From an uncultured Lysobacteraceae bacterium (GTDB lineage Bacteria; Pseudomonadota; Gammaproteobacteria; Xanthomonadales; Rhodanobacteraceae), in the NCBI GenBank assembly GCA_946482585.1, contig CAMLSI010000058.1, forward strand, positions 1 through 15,823: a DNA stretch of 15,823 nucleotides. Reading direction: 5' to 3'. Numbering within the stretch: the stretch's first letter is position 1; the number at the start of each line of letters is the position of its first letter. The translations under genes were made by a program, and so were the position numbers. Shown in pieces: positions 13,189 to 15,823 of this stretch. The notes under the pieces were generated by a model, which did no database searches, was not told the origin of the DNA, and was given only the letters and a program-made list of their open reading frames with translations.

Positions 13189-13941
13189 AATCCGCGCACG
13201 CGACATTCAACGACGGATACGAGAAATGCTCGATCCAACCTGCCGCGCGCGCCACAGGCCGATGGCCACCACCGAAGTGCGCGATGGCTCGGCCATGGCG
13301 TCGATCCGCCAGCGGTGCCGACCGGCGATGCCGAAGTGCGGCGCAGACTCGTCGCGCGATCGATGATGGGCGGAACTCGGAACAGCGACTGCCGCCCCGC
13401 GTCAGTTTCGAACTGCCGCGGGTGGGCAGCGGGCTGATCATCAGCCGTCATGGGTGAGGAACGACGCGGAGGCGAGCTCGTCCCATCGCTCCGGAAGCCT
13501 CGCCGAAACGGTGAGCGCCGTAATCGTATGCCGCCGTCGATCTGCGCTTCGCGGTGGTGCGGCTATCGGCGCTGCCGCGATCGCGCGATTGCACAACGCG
13601 CATTTGCGGCACGCGCGCCATTTGCAAGAAACGAGCTTTCTGTGCCGGGCTCGCTTGTGCGCCAGCGAAGTCAGCAGGCGTTCGCGACGGACGCTGAGCT
13701 CGGCTCGAGGGGGCGGGCTCGCATTTTGCATCGTCGAGCGATCGTCTCGGTCACGTCCGTTACGCGAACCGATGCTTCAGGGGGAGTCCATCACCGTGCT
13801 ACGTTGCACCCAATGGGTCGCGCGAAGCGATCGTGCGTACAGGGGCGATGACACGCCGGCGAAGCAGCGGGCGCGTCGGTCTGTCGATGGTGCTGCGCAT
13901 ACGTCGACGGGTGTGAATCGAGCGCATCGAAAGGCTGCCGA

Positions 13942-15823
13942 GTGATCGGCCGCTTTCACAACTATACGTTGCGGACCCTGCTCGGCGTTGCCCTGGCGGC
14001 GCCGTTGCTGCTCTGTCTCCTCGTCGGCGGGATGGCGTGGGTGGAGCAGCAGCATGCCCTGACCGAGATCGAAGCCGCGCTGACTCAGGACCGCCGTGTC
14101 GTAGACCTCGTCGGCGATGCCTACGGCACACTAAGGGACGCGCGCCGCAACGGTCGTGAATTCCTGCTTCAGACACGCACCATCGAAGCGCCCGTGACGT
14201 CATCGGACAACGCAAGCCTTTTCCTGGAAAACATCCGGGATATCCGGACGTACATCGATGCCGTCCAGCGCTCCGACGAAGCCGACGATACGTGGCGCCA
14301 GACTCAGGTGCCGATCGTGCTGTCGGCACTGGCACGGTACGAGAAAAACTTTCTTTCGGTCGTCGAGTCGCACGAACAGCTCGGCAACGTGACGACCGGA
14401 CTGGAGGGGCAGTTCCGGGAAAAGGCACGCGTGATCGAGGCGCGGATCCCGCGCGAAGGCCATCCGTTGCTGCTCGCGGATCTGCTTTCGATGCGCCGGC
14501 ACGAGAAAGAATTCGTCTTGCGCAAGATGCCCAGTGCCCAGCTCGCGTTTCGCGCGGCCGCCGATCAGTTCGAACGCGACCTCGACATGTCGGCGATGCC
14601 GCAGGCGGAAGCGCTCCGCGCGCTGCTGACGGACTATCGCCTTCTGTTCGAGCGCTACTGCACGATGGCGAAAGCTGTTGAAGAGGCCAGCCTTCCGTAT
14701 CTCGACGCGGTTCGTGCCGCGGACGACGAGCTGCGGAAACTGCTGGATCACGAAACGGCCGAAGCGGCCAAGACGCTGCTGCAGTTCCACAGCGCGCGAT
14801 CGATCGGAACGAGCCGCGTCGTACTCGCGAGTCTGGGGTCGCTGCTGCTGGGGCTGTTGATCACGGCGGGTATCGCACGCCGCGTGAGCCGGTCGATGCG
14901 GGCGGGAATCGGCTTCGCCCGGCAGCTTGCCCGAGGCGACTGGAGCGCACGGCTTCCGGCGGAATCGCGCAATGAAATCGGCACGCTCTCGGCGGCGCTC
15001 AACGACATGGCGGATGCGCTGCAACGCAGCCATGAAACGGAGCAGGCCAACGGTGCCCTGGCCATGCGTGCCAATCGAACCTTGCGCGTTCTGTTGCGCT
15101 GCAACTATGCGCTCGTGCATGCCACGGACGAAGTCGAACTGCTGCAGGCCGTCACGCGCCAGATCGTCGAGGTCGGCGGCCACCGGCTCGCATGGGTGGG
15201 GTTCGCGAACGACGATGACCAGCACAGCATCCGGCGTGTCGCATGCGCGGGACCGGCCGCCGACTATCTGGACGTATTCGCACTCACCTGGGCCGAGCGC
15301 GAACACGGCCTCGGCCCCACCGGCCAGGCGATCCGGCACGGACACGTCGTGGTCGTGGACGACATCGCGAGTTCCCCGGCGTTCGCGCCCTGGGCCGATC
15401 GGGCGGCGGCCTACGGACTGGCCTCCTGCATCTCGCTGCCGCTGCGTTGCCGCGACGGCACGCGCGGGACGCTGGGCATCTACGCCGGCGAACGCGGCGC
15501 CTTCGACGGCGACGAGATCGCCTTGCTGGAAGAGCTGGTCCAGGACATGGCCTACGGCGTCGACGCGCTGCGGGAAGCGGCCTTGCGCCGGCGCTTTGAG
15601 TCGCAGCTCGCGTACAGCACGCATTTCGATGCCCAGACCGGGCTGCCCAACCACGCACTGTTTTCGGACCGGTTGGGCCAGGCGCTGCTGGTGGCGCGCC
15701 GTGACAACGAACTGGTCGCCGTTCTCGATGTTGCGATCGACCGGTTCTCGCTGGTCGCTGCCAATCTTGGCGCGGCCGCGGTGGATGAACTGATCGGCGA
15801 GCTGTCGCAACGCTTGACCGCGT
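13942..15823 (+). CDS. Transmembrane sensor with HAMP, GAF and (partial) GGDEF domains; cut by the window end
   Basis: Probable cyclic-di-GMP signalling protein of the inner membrane; 627 codons are visible and the frame is open at the edge. The start is GTG 13942, the only start codon after the in-frame stop at 13851, with AAAGG seven bases upstream. Order: membrane helix 1 (about 13-33); a periplasmic helical sensor (34-290), whose MRRHEKEFVLRK at 184-195 recalls helical bimodular (HBM) chemoreceptor domains; membrane helix 2 (293-312); HAMP (314-365, NEIGTLSAALNDMADAL); GAF (about 388-545, with WVGFAND and SLPLRCRDGTRGTLGIYAGE); then the start of a diguanylate cyclase fold (FDAQTGLPNHALFSDRLGQAL at 562-582). 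The GG(D/E)EF active site and any EAL domain would lie beyond the window, so activity cannot be judged. Confidence 0.92.
   Translation, partial: MIGRFHNYTLRTLLGVALAAPLLLCLLVGGMAWVEQQHALTEIEAALTQDRRVVDLVGDAYGTLRDARRNGREFLLQTRTIEAPVTSSDNASLFLENIRDIRTYIDAVQRSDEADDTWRQTQVPIVLSALARYEKNFLSVVESHEQLGNVTTGLEGQFREKARVIEARIPREGHPLLLADLLSMRRHEKEFVLRKMPSAQLAFRAAADQFERDLDMSAMPQAEALRALLTDYRLLFERYCTMAKAVEEASLPYLDAVRAADDELRKLLDHETAEAAKTLLQFHSARSIGTSRVVLASLGSLLLGLLITAGIARRVSRSMRAGIGFARQLARGDWSARLPAESRNEIGTLSAALNDMADALQRSHETEQANGALAMRANRTLRVLLRCNYALVHATDEVELLQAVTRQIVEVGGHRLAWVGFANDDDQHSIRRVACAGPAADYLDVFALTWAEREHGLGPTGQAIRHGHVVVVDDIASSPAFAPWADRAAAYGLASCISLPLRCRDGTRGTLGIYAGERGAFDGDEIALLEELVQDMAYGVDALREAALRRRFESQLAYSTHFDAQTGLPNHALFSDRLGQALLVARRDNELVAVLDVAIDRFSLVAANLGAAAVDELIGELSQRLTA

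Larger units (their letters stand above)
12855..13941. other. 1.1 kb region without a convincing gene
   Basis: Plus-strand frames here give Arg-rich, non-protein-like translations. On the minus strand two frames touch head to tail (13731-13441, 96 codons; 13441-12653, 262 codons, running into the aminopeptidase gene) with a TGATG junction. Their peptides (for example SYPSLNVACADLRLPSQAYQF and GYERTITAMESVSAAG) look less random but match nothing I can name and lack good ribosome sites. The region also holds a 16-base palindrome (12879), a half copy of the dispersed repeat (12977), hairpins at 13125-13139 and 13167-13188, a near-palindrome GGCTGAT-C-ATCAGCC at 13432-13446, and a near-direct repeat CGCGC(C)ATTTGC around 13600. 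It may be decayed repeat DNA or hold an RNA; neither is shown. Confidence 0.5.

Noticed and set aside
12855..13941. tRNA, CRISPR array or cyclic-di-GMP riboswitch in the gene-less region
   Set aside because: No cloverleaf with a TTCGA-type arm, no regularly spaced repeats, and no GEMM core motif could be seen.
13450..13945. Plus-strand frames of 133 and 163 codons upstream of the sensor gene
   Set aside because: Arg/Ser-rich translations, no ribosome site, no motif; they overlap each other and the minus-strand frames.
14200..15810. 536-codon minus-strand open frame
   Set aside because: It is antisense to the HAMP-GAF-GGDEF sensor, which has recognisable domains. Shadow frame.

Overview
The window is about two-thirds G+C, is densely packed with genes, and reads as chromosomal DNA of a proteobacterium. 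The gene families (RND pump with lipoprotein adaptor, LysR/NmrA pair, DUF2975/XRE pair, HAMP-GAF-GGDEF sensor) fit a gammaproteobacterium, and the general look suggests Xanthomonadales. That placement is inference; no rRNA or tRNA is present to test it.

Layout. (1) 1-2266, minus strand: an efflux operon reading leftwards: a small unknown protein, a lipoprotein membrane-fusion adaptor, then the first ~262 residues of an RND pump. Near base 142 the pump reading frame runs, without a stop, into a stretch that looks like the middle of a UvrD/AddA-type helicase, so the left edge is a chimera. (2) 2267-2914: a gene-less, repeat-rich stretch. (3) 2915-3667, plus strand: a membrane-anchored protein of unknown function. 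(4) 3749-6910, minus: a 1053-residue STAND ATPase/TPR/winged-helix/BTAD regulator, convergent with gene 3. (5) 6979-9293, minus: a tightly coupled five-gene operon (DUF2975 membrane protein, small XRE regulator, three multi-pass membrane proteins) with a candidate autoregulatory operator in its promoter. (6) 9294-9559: an intergenic stretch with three hairpins, one of them a second copy of a palindromic repeat found at 2441. (7) 9560-10996, minus: NmrA-family NAD(P)-binding protein followed by a DUF1857 protein, divergent from (8) a LysR regulator at 11096-11989, plus. (9) 12108-12854, plus: a type I methionine aminopeptidase with all metal ligands. (10) 12855-13941: a 1.1 kb stretch without a convincing gene but with palindromes, hairpins and minus-strand open frames. 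(11) 13942 to the window end, plus: a GTG-started transmembrane sensor with HAMP, GAF and the beginning of a GGDEF domain, cut by the window edge.

How the genes work together. The adaptor and pump form an efflux system. The XRE/DUF2975 operon looks like a self-regulated membrane module of unknown purpose. LysR probably controls the NmrA/DUF1857 genes. The BTAD regulator and the GGDEF sensor are signalling proteins whose targets are not visible here. The points most worth checking are the pump/helicase junction, the dispersed palindromic repeat (two full copies and one half copy), the five-gene membrane/XRE operon, and the 1.1 kb gene-less region.
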